64,000 nucleotides of DNA from JASGDC01 sp047608145 (GTDB lineage Bacteria; Actinomycetota; Actinomycetes; Actinomycetales; Micrococcaceae), in assembly GCA_047608145.1 (NCBI GenBank), contig JASGDC010000021.1, positions 1-64,000 on the forward strand, in the 5' to 3' direction. The position numbers were made by a program, and so were the translations under genes. The notes beneath the pieces are model-generated. The model saw nothing but the letters and a program-made list of their open reading frames with translations. It had not been told where the DNA came from and did not search any database. This document shows, one piece after another, positions 25,418 to 34,400 of this stretch (positions are counted from its first letter, which is position 1; every line of letters starts with the position of its first letter).

Positions 25418-26992
25418 TTATTTGATAACTATACCATTATCTGTGAGCTTGATAATAATATCTGCCTGAATTTTAGAAATTAGGTTTAAATCATGGCTGA
25501 TAATGAGAATTGCACCTTGATAATTTTCCAATGCTGATACTAACTCATTGACACTATCCAAATCTAAATTATTACTTGGTTCATCAAGAATAAGTAGCTG
25601 ATTAGCTGGGTTTGCAAGAAGCAATTTTGCTAACGATACTCGGAAACGTTCGCCACCAGAAAGTGCTTTTACTTTTTTATTAACTTGATCTGCGCGAAAT
25701 AAGAAGCGTGCAAGTTGTGCTCGTATTTCATTATTGAAGGCATTTGGTGCTACTTCTTGAATATTTTTTCTAATAGAGTTTTCTTCATTAAGATTATCTA
25801 GCCGTTGTGGCAAGTAACCGATTCGGTCAGTAAAACGCTCCGCATGAGTCTCTTTGTTATTAGCATCACTAAATAGAGTGTGAATAAGTTGGGTTTTGCC
25901 AACTCCATTCTTTCCAGTGAGTACCACTCTAGTTTTTCCTTGGATTACAATTGTCTCCAGTGGAGAATGTAGCTTTGCAAGAACTTTACCTTGTGGTGTG
26001 CCAGGATTAGGTAAATCAATTTTAATATCAGCTACTTTTCTTATTTTTTCAGTTTTACTTTCAAATTCCGAATTAGCGCTGGCTAGTCTGTTATATGCTT
26101 GATTGCGCAATTTTCCTGCACTAACTTGGGCTTTGCGTTTGCGTGAGTTCATAATCATTTTTGGTACACGTTTTTCGGAAAAGGCCTTCGCGCCCACACG
26201 TTTTCTCGTGGCAAGCTTCTTTTCAGTTTCTTGTTGTTGTCGCTTCTCAAGTTTTACTTTTGATTCCGCAGTTTTTGCCGATTGAATAGCTTTAGCTTGT
26301 TCAGTGGCTAAGACTTCTTGATACAAACTATAAGGCCCGCCATAAATAACTAGATCATGGTTATAGACTTCAGCAGTTTCATCCATTAGTTCCAGAAGCT
26401 CAATATCATGGCTTATTACTAGCAATGTGCCTTTCCAATTTTTGATTTGGGCATATAGTAACTTCTTAATGTCTATATCGAGATTGTTAGTTGGTTCATC
26501 AAGTAGCACAACCGGAAATTTTTGAAATTGCAGCCCAGTTAGCGCAGTAAGCATAATTTCACCGCCAGAAAGTGAAGATAAGTTTCGTTCTGGTTTGATA
26601 CTGCTAAGCCCGTTAGCACTTAAACTTGCTATGATTTGCTCACGAATATCCCAGTCATCATCTAAAGTATCGTAATCAGTAGTATCCATACTGCCAGCTT
26701 CAATATTTTTTAAGACTTGGAGCTTTATTTGAGCGTTAAATAAATCGGCAACTGTACTTTCGGTACTTAAAGTTATTTCCTGTGGCAGATACCCAATGTT
26801 TTCGGGTTTAGTAATTGTGCCTTCTTGTGGTTTTAGTTCACCTAAGATTAATCTGAAAAGTGTGGATTTACCAGTGCCATTGCGGCCAACTATACCGGTT
26901 TTACCAGTGGTGAAACTAGCTGTAACTTTGTCAAAAATTTGCTGATCTTCGGAAAATGAAAAAGAGATATTGTTTAAAATAATTGCTGGCAT
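25418..26992 (-). CDS. ABC-F family ATPase
   Basis: A soluble 524-residue protein with two ATPase domains and no membrane part, as in ribosome-acting ABC-F factors. The first site has GRNGTGKST, LSGGE and LLDEPTNNLD. The second has GKNGVGKTQ, LSGGERFRVS and LILDEPSNNLD. The linker between them (about residues 240-300) is long, basic and Lys/Arg-rich. ABC-F proteins act at the ribosomal E site in translation rescue, and some give antibiotic resistance. Which applies here is not visible. It stands alone. Confidence 0.88.
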   Translation of the reverse strand: MPAIILNNISFSFSEDQQIFDKVTASFTTGKTGIVGRNGTGKSTLFRLILGELKPQEGTITKPENIGYLPQEITLSTESTVADLFNAQIKLQVLKNIEAGSMDTTDYDTLDDDWDIREQIIASLSANGLSSIKPERNLSSLSGGEIMLTALTGLQFQKFPVVLLDEPTNNLDIDIKKLLYAQIKNWKGTLLVISHDIELLELMDETAEVYNHDLVIYGGPYSLYQEVLATEQAKAIQSAKTAESKVKLEKRQQQETEKKLATRKRVGAKAFSEKRVPKMIMNSRKRKAQVSAGKLRNQAYNRLASANSEFESKTEKIRKVADIKIDLPNPGTPQGKVLAKLHSPLETIVIQGKTRVVLTGKNGVGKTQLIHTLFSDANNKETHAERFTDRIGYLPQRLDNLNEENSIRKNIQEVAPNAFNNEIRAQLARFLFRADQVNKKVKALSGGERFRVSLAKLLLANPANQLLILDEPSNNLDLDSVNELVSALENYQGAILIISHDLNLISKIQADIIIKLTDNGIVIK

Positions 26993-27135
26993 CTTAATTC
27001 CATAAAAGTATTTTCTAATAAAAGGATTGCTTTGGATGTTAAGATGCGTTCTTCATAATGAAATCACTATAACATGCATAATGGTCTTTGAGAAGTGCTT
27101 AATTTGTTTGCAATGTGTAGAATGATAGTTGTTAA

Positions 27136-27207
27136 GTCCCCGTAGCTCAGTGGATAGAGCATCGGTTTCCGGTACCGTGCGCGCAGGTTCGATTCCTGTC
27201 GGGGATA
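27136..27207 (+). tRNA. tRNA-Arg (anticodon CCG)
   Basis: The acceptor arms GTCCCCG and CGGGGAT pair with one G-T. The D arm is GCTC-AGTGGATA-GAGC, and the T arm contains GGTTCGATTCC. The anticodon loop TTCCGGT gives CCG, which reads the Arg codon CGG. CCA is not encoded. A TAGAAT -10-like box lies 13 bases upstream at 27118-27123. argS, the enzyme that charges it, follows at 27367. Confidence 0.92.
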
Positions 27208-27213
27208 CAATTT

Positions 27214-27282
27214 ACGTTCAGTATGTTTCAGCGTCAAACGTGTATTTAAACATACTGAATGTGCTGAAACATACTTACACGC
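27214..27282. repeat. Alternative inverted repeats between tRNA-Arg and argS
   Basis: Two hairpins compete for the same left arm. Arm 27214-27228 pairs with 27248-27262 (14 of 15). Arm 27220-27232 (AGTATGTTTCAGC) pairs perfectly with 27263-27275. CGTGTA (27239-27244) can also pair with TACACG (27276-27281). Words TTTCAGC, AAACGTGT, TTTAA and GCTGAAA recur in the stem-loop at 186-245. There is no T tail. Confidence 0.65.
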
Positions 27283-27366
27283 TATATTGTAAAAACTTAT
27301 TACTAACTTGTAGCGTAACTACATACTTCTTTGTCGTTAGCTTAGCTAACCGTTAAACTTGGTTAT

Positions 27367-29019
27367 ATGACTCCAGAAGAATTATCTAAAGCCTTAGCTC
27401 AGTGTGTGGCTGCAGCTGTAAACGATCAGAAATTTTCCCTAGAAGAAGTGCCGGAGACTGTACGGGTAGAACGCCCAAAGAATCGTGAGCATGGGGATTG
27501 GTCTACAAACATTGCAATGCAATTAGCTAGGCAGGCAAAGCAAACACCACGCTCTTTAGCCGAAGCTCTAAAAGGTTATATCGAAAATCTTGAAGGTGTA
27601 ACCAGTGTGGATATTGCTGGTCCTGGTTTTATTAACATTGTTTTGGACACTGCTGTGGCTGGGCAAATCGTGCCTACTATTTTGGAGCAAGGCGATAATT
27701 TTGGTACTAATGATTCATTAAAAGCACAGAAGATTAATTTAGAATTTGTTTCTGCAAATCCTACTGGACCAATCCATGTTGGCGGAGTGCGTTGGGCTGC
27801 AGTAGGTGATAGCTTGGCGCGTGTACTACAAACTCAAGGTGTCGATGTAGATCGTGAGTACTATGTAAATGACCATGGTAGCCAAATTGATAAGTTTGCC
27901 AATTCTCTTTATGCGGCGGCAAAAGGTGAAGAGACTCCGGAAGATGGCTATGCCGGTGATTATATTGATGATATTGCCAAGCAAATTGTTAATGAAAATC
28001 CTGAAATTTTGAAAACTGACAAAACTGAAGCAATTGCACAATTTAGAGCTACTGGTCTTAAGTTTATGCTGTCTGAGATTCAAAAAAGTATGGAAGGCTT
28101 TAATGTGCCATTCGATACTTACTTTTCTGAAACTAGCCTATATGAAGATGGTTCTATTGAGAAAGCAGTTGAAAAGTTAAAAGCTGAAGGTTACCTTTAC
28201 GAAAAAGAAGATGCTTGGTGGTTAAAGACTGAGCAGTTTGGTGATGATAAAGACCGAGTGGTTATTAAATCTGATGGGAAGCCTGCATATATTGCTGGCG
28301 ATATTGGATATTTAGAAAATAAGTTTAACCGTGGTTACGATATTTGTTTTTATATGCTGGGAGCAGATCACCATGGTTATATCAATAGATTACGTGCTGT
28401 AGCACAGGCAGTTTCTGGCACTGATGACAAAGTTGAAGTGATGATTGGGCAGCTTGTTAATTTGATTAAAGATGACAAGCCATATCGAATGAGTAAGCGT
28501 GCCGGTACTATTGTGACGCTTGATGATCTTGTTGAGTTAGTTGGTGCAGATGCTGCACGGTATGAGCTAGTGCGTTATTCAGTAGATTCGCCGTTAGATA
28601 TAGATTTAGATTTATTACAAAAGAAATCTAACGATAATCCAGTGTTTTACGTACAATACGCTCATGCTCGTACGAATCAAGTGGCACGTAATGCGAAGAC
28701 AGCGGGAGTTGAAGATAATGTGTTCAAACCTGAATTATTAACTCATCCTCGTGAAGAAGAACTATTAGCGACTTTGAGTTCATACCCTTCGGTATTAGCT
28801 GGAGCTGCAAAATTCCGTGAACCACATCGAGTAGCTCGTTATTTAGAGAAATTAGCTGGAGCCTATCATCGTTGGTATGACTCTTGTCGAGTGGCACCAA
28901 AAGGTGATGAGGAGATTACAGACATTCACCGTACTCGGCTACAGTTAAGTAATGCCACAAAACAAGTGCTTAAAAATGGCTTAAATGTGCTAGGTGTAAG
29001 TGCACCTGAAAGGATGTAA
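27367..29019 (+). CDS. argS: Arginyl-tRNA synthetase
   Basis: Joins arginine to tRNA-Arg in the cytoplasm, using ATP. The 550-residue class I enzyme has the additional N-terminal tRNA-binding domain (residues 1-110). The catalytic HIGH-like motif is NPTGPIHVGG (about residues 131-140), and the KMSKS-like motif is YRMSKRAGT. The C-terminal anticodon-binding DALR domain ends in GLNVLGVSAPERM. lysA follows after 2 bases, as in Corynebacterium. The 159-base leader after tRNA-Arg contains competing hairpins but no T-box features. Confidence 0.95.
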   Translation: MTPEELSKALAQCVAAAVNDQKFSLEEVPETVRVERPKNREHGDWSTNIAMQLARQAKQTPRSLAEALKGYIENLEGVTSVDIAGPGFINIVLDTAVAGQIVPTILEQGDNFGTNDSLKAQKINLEFVSANPTGPIHVGGVRWAAVGDSLARVLQTQGVDVDREYYVNDHGSQIDKFANSLYAAAKGEETPEDGYAGDYIDDIAKQIVNENPEILKTDKTEAIAQFRATGLKFMLSEIQKSMEGFNVPFDTYFSETSLYEDGSIEKAVEKLKAEGYLYEKEDAWWLKTEQFGDDKDRVVIKSDGKPAYIAGDIGYLENKFNRGYDICFYMLGADHHGYINRLRAVAQAVSGTDDKVEVMIGQLVNLIKDDKPYRMSKRAGTIVTLDDLVELVGADAARYELVRYSVDSPLDIDLDLLQKKSNDNPVFYVQYAHARTNQVARNAKTAGVEDNVFKPELLTHPREEELLATLSSYPSVLAGAAKFREPHRVARYLEKLAGAYHRWYDSCRVAPKGDEEITDIHRTRLQLSNATKQVLKNGLNVLGVSAPERM

Positions 29020-29021
29020 CA

Positions 29022-30404
29022 ATGGCCTTAGGTCCAGAATGGTTAAAAGAACCTACAGATATTAACGAAGTCAGTGAAAAACTTTGGCCGACTGATGCCA
29101 TGCGTAATGCCGACGGTGAACTAGAAGTTGCAGGTGTTGGTGTGAGTGAACTTGCCTACGAATATGGCACCGCATTGTATGTAATTAGCGAGAAAGATTT
29201 CCGAAATCGTGCACATGGTACCAAAGCTGCATTTGATGAAGCATTTAAAGCCCTATGCGGTGAAGTTGATGTCTACTACGCGGGCAAGGCATTTTTATGT
29301 AGTGAAGTAATTCGCTGGGTACGTGACGAAGGCCTACGTCTTGATACTTGTACTAACGGTGAGATGGCACTAGCTGCGGCAAGTGGAATGCCAGGTAAGT
29401 ACTTAGGCTTACACGGTAATAATAAGTCTGATGGTGAATTAGAACGGGCTCTTACTTTAGGCGTTGGGCGTATCGTAGTAGATTGTCTAGACGAGATTCC
29501 ACGATTGGCAAAAATTGCTGAGCGTATGGATGTGAAAGCTCCAGTCATGATTCGAGTTAAGCCAGGAGTTCATGCTAGTACTCATGAGTTTATCGCTACT
29601 GCACATGAAGATCAGAAGTTTGGGCTTTCAATCTCGACGGGTGAAGCAAATGTTGCTATTGAGTCAGTGATTAAGAATGAACACCTCGATTTCTTAGGGT
29701 TGCACTGTCATATTGGTTCGCAGATATTTAGCTCCGAAGGTTTCGCAATGGCAGCAGACCGTATTTTAGAGCTCGCAGCAGTCATCGAGAAGGAATATGA
29801 AACTACAGTTCGTGAAGTAGACTTAGGCGGTGGCTACGGTATTGCATACACAGAAGCTGATGAGCCACGAGATATTAACGAAGTAGCTCAAGAACTTGCT
29901 ACAGCTGTGGCAGTGGCTTGTGATAAATATGAGCTAGAGTGTCCACAGATTTCTATTGAGCCAGGGCGTTCAATAGTTGGTCCCGCGATGTTTACATTGT
30001 ATTCTGTCGGAAGTATCAAACAAGTGGAGTTGGTTGAGGGCGCTCGAAATTACATTGCAGTTGATGGTGGTATGAGCGATAACCCACGACCAGTTTTGTA
30101 TGATGCAGACTATACTGCAATTTTGGCAAGTCGCACTTCAAAAGCAAAGCCAGCAGTATCACGAGTAGTCGGTAAGCACTGTGAATCTGGTGACGTTGTG
30201 GTACGAAATGGTTATTTGCCAGCAGACGTTAAGCGTGATGACTTAATAGCAGTCGCTGCTACAGGTGCTTATTGTTGGGCTTTAGGTAGCAACTTTAACT
30301 ATGTAGAACGTCCAGCAATTGTGGCGGTTAATGACGGTAAAACGAAGATTATTGTTAAAGGGGAAACCGAGGAAGACCTACTAGCTCGAGACGCGTGTAT
30401 TTAA
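29022..30404 (+). CDS. lysA: Diaminopimelate decarboxylase
   Basis: PLP enzyme that converts meso-DAP to L-lysine, the last lysine step. The 460-residue fold-type III chain has YYAGKAFL (PLP Lys, near residue 88), HCHIGSQ, the Gly-rich phosphate site DLGGGYGIAY, EPGRSIVG and the partner-subunit CESGD motif. It starts 2 bases after argS, so they are one operon. In Corynebacterium hom and thrB usually follow, but here rho follows instead. A hairpin overlaps its 3' end (30392-30422). Confidence 0.95.
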   Translation: MALGPEWLKEPTDINEVSEKLWPTDAMRNADGELEVAGVGVSELAYEYGTALYVISEKDFRNRAHGTKAAFDEAFKALCGEVDVYYAGKAFLCSEVIRWVRDEGLRLDTCTNGEMALAAASGMPGKYLGLHGNNKSDGELERALTLGVGRIVVDCLDEIPRLAKIAERMDVKAPVMIRVKPGVHASTHEFIATAHEDQKFGLSISTGEANVAIESVIKNEHLDFLGLHCHIGSQIFSSEGFAMAADRILELAAVIEKEYETTVREVDLGGGYGIAYTEADEPRDINEVAQELATAVAVACDKYELECPQISIEPGRSIVGPAMFTLYSVGSIKQVELVEGARNYIAVDGGMSDNPRPVLYDADYTAILASRTSKAKPAVSRVVGKHCESGDVVVRNGYLPADVKRDDLIAVAATGAYCWALGSNFNYVERPAIVAVNDGKTKIIVKGETEEDLLARDACI

Positions 30405-30422
30405 TTTTTAATTAAACACGCG
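30392..30422. terminator. Hairpin at the end of lysA
   Basis: CGCGTGT (30392-30398) and ACACGCG (30416-30422) flank an AT-rich loop that includes the lysA stop codon. No T run follows, so termination here may be weak or Rho-aided. It may instead protect the mRNA end. Confidence 0.4.
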
Positions 30423-30586
30423 CTGAGACTAGATATACATACACAATTTAGGTTACAATCTAATCTGTTGAATTATTTTTGATTCAATTTTTCTAATTTT
30501 AATATTCAAAAAATTTCCCTCTAGTCTTAGAAACATTTTTCAAAGATTTAAGGATATTCATAATTCACACAAGGGGAGGGTCCTTA

Positions 30587-32353
30587 GTGGCGGAAACTCA
30601 AGAAACCGCAAGTTTGAGCAGCTTGAAGTTGGCTCAGTTACAGACTTTAGCATCTTCGTTAGGTATTCCTGGCGGATACAAGATGCGCAAAAATGATTTA
30701 GTAGAGGCTATTGCAGCACATAAGCGCGGCGATTCTATTATCCCAAAGACTTCAACGAAAAAAACTGAAAGTAAAAAGCAGGACAAAGATAATAAAGATA
30801 GTAAGACAAAGTCACTAGACGATATTAAATTGCCAGAACCTGTTAAAGACGGTTCAGATGCCAAAAATGCAAAAAAGAAAAAACTTGAAGAAAAACTTGA
30901 AGAAATCGTAATGGTACTTCCAGACCCTAGCGAGAGCAAGGAAGAGGAAAAACAACCAGTTCGTAAGCGTCGTAATCGCAAGAACTGGAAAGATAAGAAC
31001 GATAAAAACGAAACTTCAACTGATGAAAATGAGTCCAAAGAAAAGACTAATGACAAAGCTAAAGACAATAAGCAGTCAGATCGTAGGTCTAATAACGACT
31101 CACATCACAAGAATAACAACCGCAATAACAACAATAACCGTCGTTACCGCGATCGCAACCGTAATAACCGTAAGCGTCGTTATGATGATGAGCCAGATAT
31201 CCGCGAAGATGATGTACTGATTCCAGTTGCAGGTATTCTAGATGTCCTAGAAAATTATGCTTTTGTGCGTACTGCAGGGTACTTGCCTGGTCAAAACGAT
31301 GTTTATGTTTCTCTTGGTCAAGTACGTAAGTATGGTCTGCGCAAGGGCGATGCTATTGCTGGTGCAATTCGCCAACCTCGCGAAGGTGAAAATAGTCGTC
31401 AGAAGTTTAATGCATTAGTGAAGCTAGATTCTATTAACGGTAAACCAGTTGATGAAATGTCTGATCGAGTGGATTTTGCTAAACTTACCCCACTTTACCC
31501 ACAAGAGCGTTTGCGCCTTGAAACTGATACCAAAAACATCAGTACTAGGGTAGTAGATTTGGTATCACCAATTGGTAAAGGTCAGCGTGGTTTGATTGTA
31601 TCGCCACCAAAGGCTGGTAAGACTTTAATGTTGCAGGCAATTGCAAACGCAATTACTAAGAACAATCCAGAAGTTCACTTGATGATGGTGCTTGTAGATG
31701 AGCGTCCTGAAGAAGTAACTGACATGCAGCGTACAGTACAAGGTGAAGTTATTGCTTCTACTTTCGATCGTCCAGCTGATGACCACACTACTGTAGCTGA
31801 ATTAGCTATTGAGCGTGCAAAACGTCTAGTGGAATTAGGTCATGACGTAGTGGTACTTCTTGACTCAATGACTCGTCTAGGCCGTGCATATAACTTATCT
31901 GCACCACCTTCAGGTCGTATCCTTTCTGGTGGTGTTGATTCTGCAGCACTTTACCCACCAAAGCGTTTCTTTGGTGCAGCTCGTAATATCGAAAATGGTG
32001 GTTCATTAACTATCTTGGCTACAGCTCTGGTAGAGACTGGATCTAAGATGGATGAAGTTATTTTCGAAGAGTTCAAGGGTACTGGTAACATGGAACTTCG
32101 CTTGAGTCGTCAGCTTGCTGATAAGCGCATCTTCCCATCAGTAGATGTGAATGAATCTGGCACACGTCGTGAAGAAAACCTTGTTTCTACTGAAGAACTT
32201 AAGATTCTGTGGCAGCTACGTCGTATGCTTTCGGCACTTGATACACAGCAGTCACTAGAACTTTTGATTAATAAACTTAAAGAGACTAACTCTAACGTAG
32301 AGTTCCTGATGCAGGTTCAGAAGACTACGCCTGGTAGTAACGAGAGTAATTAA
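30587..32353 (+). CDS. rho: Transcription termination factor Rho with Asn/Arg-rich insert
   Basis: A hexameric RNA-dependent ATPase that ends transcription. The 588-residue chain starts with a Rho_N/SAP-like helix set (LKLAQLQTLASSLGIPGGYK). Residues about 50-205 form a Lys/Asp/Glu- then Asn/Arg-rich disordered insert, typical in position for actinobacterial Rho but here rich in Asn. The cold-shock-like RNA-binding domain begins at about 210. Walker A is PPKAGKT, Walker B is VVLLDSMTR. It starts at GTG behind GGGGAGGG. A 182-base leader precedes it, where Rho often controls itself. Confidence 0.93.
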   Translation: MAETQETASLSSLKLAQLQTLASSLGIPGGYKMRKNDLVEAIAAHKRGDSIIPKTSTKKTESKKQDKDNKDSKTKSLDDIKLPEPVKDGSDAKNAKKKKLEEKLEEIVMVLPDPSESKEEEKQPVRKRRNRKNWKDKNDKNETSTDENESKEKTNDKAKDNKQSDRRSNNDSHHKNNNRNNNNNRRYRDRNRNNRKRRYDDEPDIREDDVLIPVAGILDVLENYAFVRTAGYLPGQNDVYVSLGQVRKYGLRKGDAIAGAIRQPREGENSRQKFNALVKLDSINGKPVDEMSDRVDFAKLTPLYPQERLRLETDTKNISTRVVDLVSPIGKGQRGLIVSPPKAGKTLMLQAIANAITKNNPEVHLMMVLVDERPEEVTDMQRTVQGEVIASTFDRPADDHTTVAELAIERAKRLVELGHDVVVLLDSMTRLGRAYNLSAPPSGRILSGGVDSAALYPPKRFFGAARNIENGGSLTILATALVETGSKMDEVIFEEFKGTGNMELRLSRQLADKRIFPSVDVNESGTRREENLVSTEELKILWQLRRMLSALDTQQSLELLINKLKETNSNVEFLMQVQKTTPGSNESN

Positions 32354-32355
32354 TT

Positions 32356-33429
32356 ATGTTTGAATCAGTACAAGGGTTAATTGACGAATATAACGATATT
32401 CAGGATCAATTAGCTGACCCAGCTGTTCATGCTAATGCAGGTAAAGCTCGTAAACTTGGTCGTCGTTTCGCTGAGTTAGGTGCAATTGTTGAAGCTCATA
32501 AAAAGTGGCAAGATACCGTCAATGATTATGAGACTGCAAAGGAATTTGCAGATGAAGATTCAAGTTTCGCTGAAGAAGCAGCAGAGCTTGAACCACAAAT
32601 TGAACCACTGGCTGAAAACTTACGTCGTTTACTAATCCCACGTGATCCAGATGATGCTCGTAATGCGATTTTAGAGATCAAAGCTGGTGCAGGTGGAGAT
32701 GAAGCCGCACTATTTGCTGGTGATATGTTGCGTGCCTACACTAAGTATGCTGAAAGTAAAGGCTGGAAGGTCGAAGTAATTTCTGCGACTGAGTCAGACT
32801 TACATGGTTATAAAGACGTGCAGATTGCTGTCAAAGGTAAGTCAGAAAATCCAGCAGAAGGCGTTTGGGCACACTTGAAGTTTGAGGGTGGTGTACATCG
32901 GGTACAGCGTGTACCTACTACCGAATCTCAAGGTCGTATCCATACTTCAGCAGTTGGAGTAATGGTATTCCCAGAAGTTGATGCACCTGATGAAGTTGAG
33001 ATTAATCAAAATGATTTGAAGATTGACGTTTATCGTTCTTCAGGTCCCGGTGGTCAGTCAGTTAATACTACTGACTCTGCAGTTCGCATTACTCACTTAC
33101 CTACAGGTATTGTGGTCGCCATGCAAAATGAAAAGTCTCAGATTCAAAACCGCGAAGCAGCGATGCGTGTTTTGCGTGCCCGAATGCTAGCTGCCCAGCA
33201 GGAAGAATTGGAAGCTGCTAAGTCGGAAGCATCACGTTCCCAAGTGCGTTCAATGGACCGCTCAGAGCGTATTCGCACTTATAATTTCCCAGAAAATCGT
33301 ATTGCTGATCATCGTACTGGTTATAAGTCTTATAATCTTGATCAGGTTATGAATGGTGATTTTAACGCAGTTATTCAGTCTTGTATTGAAGCTGATGAAG
33401 CAACTCGTTTGGATGCTATCGGAGAATAA
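32356..33429 (+). CDS. prfA: Peptide chain release factor 1
   Basis: Recognises UAA and UAG stops and releases the finished protein at the ribosome. The 357-residue chain has the PxT recognition motif as VPTTESQGRIHTSAVGV, and the catalytic GGQ in SSGPGGQSVNTTDSAVR. GAGGDEAALFAGD lies earlier. The stop overlaps the ATG of prmC, the methyltransferase that modifies the GGQ glutamine, so the two are coupled. The gene starts 2 bases after rho. Confidence 0.95.
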   Translation: MFESVQGLIDEYNDIQDQLADPAVHANAGKARKLGRRFAELGAIVEAHKKWQDTVNDYETAKEFADEDSSFAEEAAELEPQIEPLAENLRRLLIPRDPDDARNAILEIKAGAGGDEAALFAGDMLRAYTKYAESKGWKVEVISATESDLHGYKDVQIAVKGKSENPAEGVWAHLKFEGGVHRVQRVPTTESQGRIHTSAVGVMVFPEVDAPDEVEINQNDLKIDVYRSSGPGGQSVNTTDSAVRITHLPTGIVVAMQNEKSQIQNREAAMRVLRARMLAAQQEELEAAKSEASRSQVRSMDRSERIRTYNFPENRIADHRTGYKSYNLDQVMNGDFNAVIQSCIEADEATRLDAIGE

Positions 33430-34271
33430 TGCAACTTAAAGCACTGTTAGCTGAAGCAACAGATTTTCTTAATAAAGCAGGAGTTCAAAGTCCGAAAGCG
33501 GATGCTGAACTCCTGCTTTGTTATGTATTAGACTGTGAGCGTAGTGACTTGCAGTTAAAACTTGTTATGGGAGTCGAAGCTGATTCAGTGCAGCTACCAA
33601 AACTCCAAGATTTGTTAGCACAAAGAGCGAATCATATTCCGGTACAACATCTAACTGGTAAAGCCCCTTTTAGGTATCTTGAACTTTCGGTAGGTCCTGG
33701 AGTATTTATTCCACGTCCAGAAACTGAATTGCTAGTAGAGATTGCTACACCGCATATTAAAGTTGGAAGTATTGTCGTTGATTTGTGTTCGGGGTCAGGA
33801 GCTATTGCAGCTTCAGTTGCAACAGAGTTTCCTGATGTAGAAGTTTATGCAGTAGAACTTAGTCAAAAAGCTTTACCCTATTTAAGAGAAAACACTAAAA
33901 ACTTAACAGTTAATATTGTGCAAGGAGATTTAAATGATGCTTTGCCCGAATTGGAAAGTAAAGTAGATATCATACTTTCTAACCCACCTTATGTGCCAGA
34001 AACTGATATTCCTAAAACTGTTGAAGTAGCTAAATTCGACCCACAATTGGCACTGTATGGTGGTAATCCAGACGGTACAAAAATCCCAGCACAGATTATT
34101 GAACGGGCAGAGTTTTTATTAAAGCCAGGAGGTTTCTTTGCAATGGAGCATGCGGAATCACAGCAAAATTATTTAGTGGAAGTGCTTGCCAATTCTAGAA
34201 ATTGGCAAGAGGTTGAAAAACATAATGATCTAACTGGGAGTTCACGCTTTGTCAGTGCTGTTAAATGTTAG
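33429..34271 (+). CDS. prmC: Release factor glutamine methyltransferase
   Basis: Methylates the GGQ glutamine of release factors using S-adenosylmethionine. The 280-residue chain has an N-terminal helical domain (residues 1-80), the SAM motif VVDLCSGSGAIAAS and the catalytic NPPY in ILSNPPYVPE. PRPETELLVE precedes the SAM fold, as expected. It overlaps prfA by one base (TAATG). A long hairpin (34278-34335) follows 6 bases after the stop and separates it from the Sua5 gene. Confidence 0.93.
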   Translation: MQLKALLAEATDFLNKAGVQSPKADAELLLCYVLDCERSDLQLKLVMGVEADSVQLPKLQDLLAQRANHIPVQHLTGKAPFRYLELSVGPGVFIPRPETELLVEIATPHIKVGSIVVDLCSGSGAIAASVATEFPDVEVYAVELSQKALPYLRENTKNLTVNIVQGDLNDALPELESKVDIILSNPPYVPETDIPKTVEVAKFDPQLALYGGNPDGTKIPAQIIERAEFLLKPGGFFAMEHAESQQNYLVEVLANSRNWQEVEKHNDLTGSSRFVSAVKC

Positions 34272-34277
34272 GGAAGT

Positions 34278-34335
34278 GGCACCTTTTTGAGTAATTGGTA
34301 TCTAAAGGTAAGTACCAATTGCTCAAAAAGGTACC
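34278..34335. terminator. Long 23-base hairpin between prmC and sua5
   Basis: Arms 34278-34300 and 34313-34335 pair at 22 of 23 positions (one G-T, one mismatch) around a 12-base loop. The T5 run is inside the left arm, not after the stem. It is therefore either an unusual terminator/attenuator, an RNase III target or a small inverted-repeat element. Confidence 0.55.
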
Positions 34336-34400
34336 AGATCTATGTGTGTAGAGTTTATACGACTATCCACACAGCCGTATAAATATGTAGAATAGTGTTT

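Noticed and set aside
27129..27356. 75-codon frame over tRNA-Arg
   Set aside because: It reads through the tRNA gene and the inverted repeats, so it is not a gene.
27208..27366. T-box riboswitch before argS
   Set aside because: No specifier loop or T-box sequence is seen.
30440..30475. Iron box before rho
   Set aside because: TTAGGTTACA matches only the left half of the consensus; it is more likely part of a promoter.
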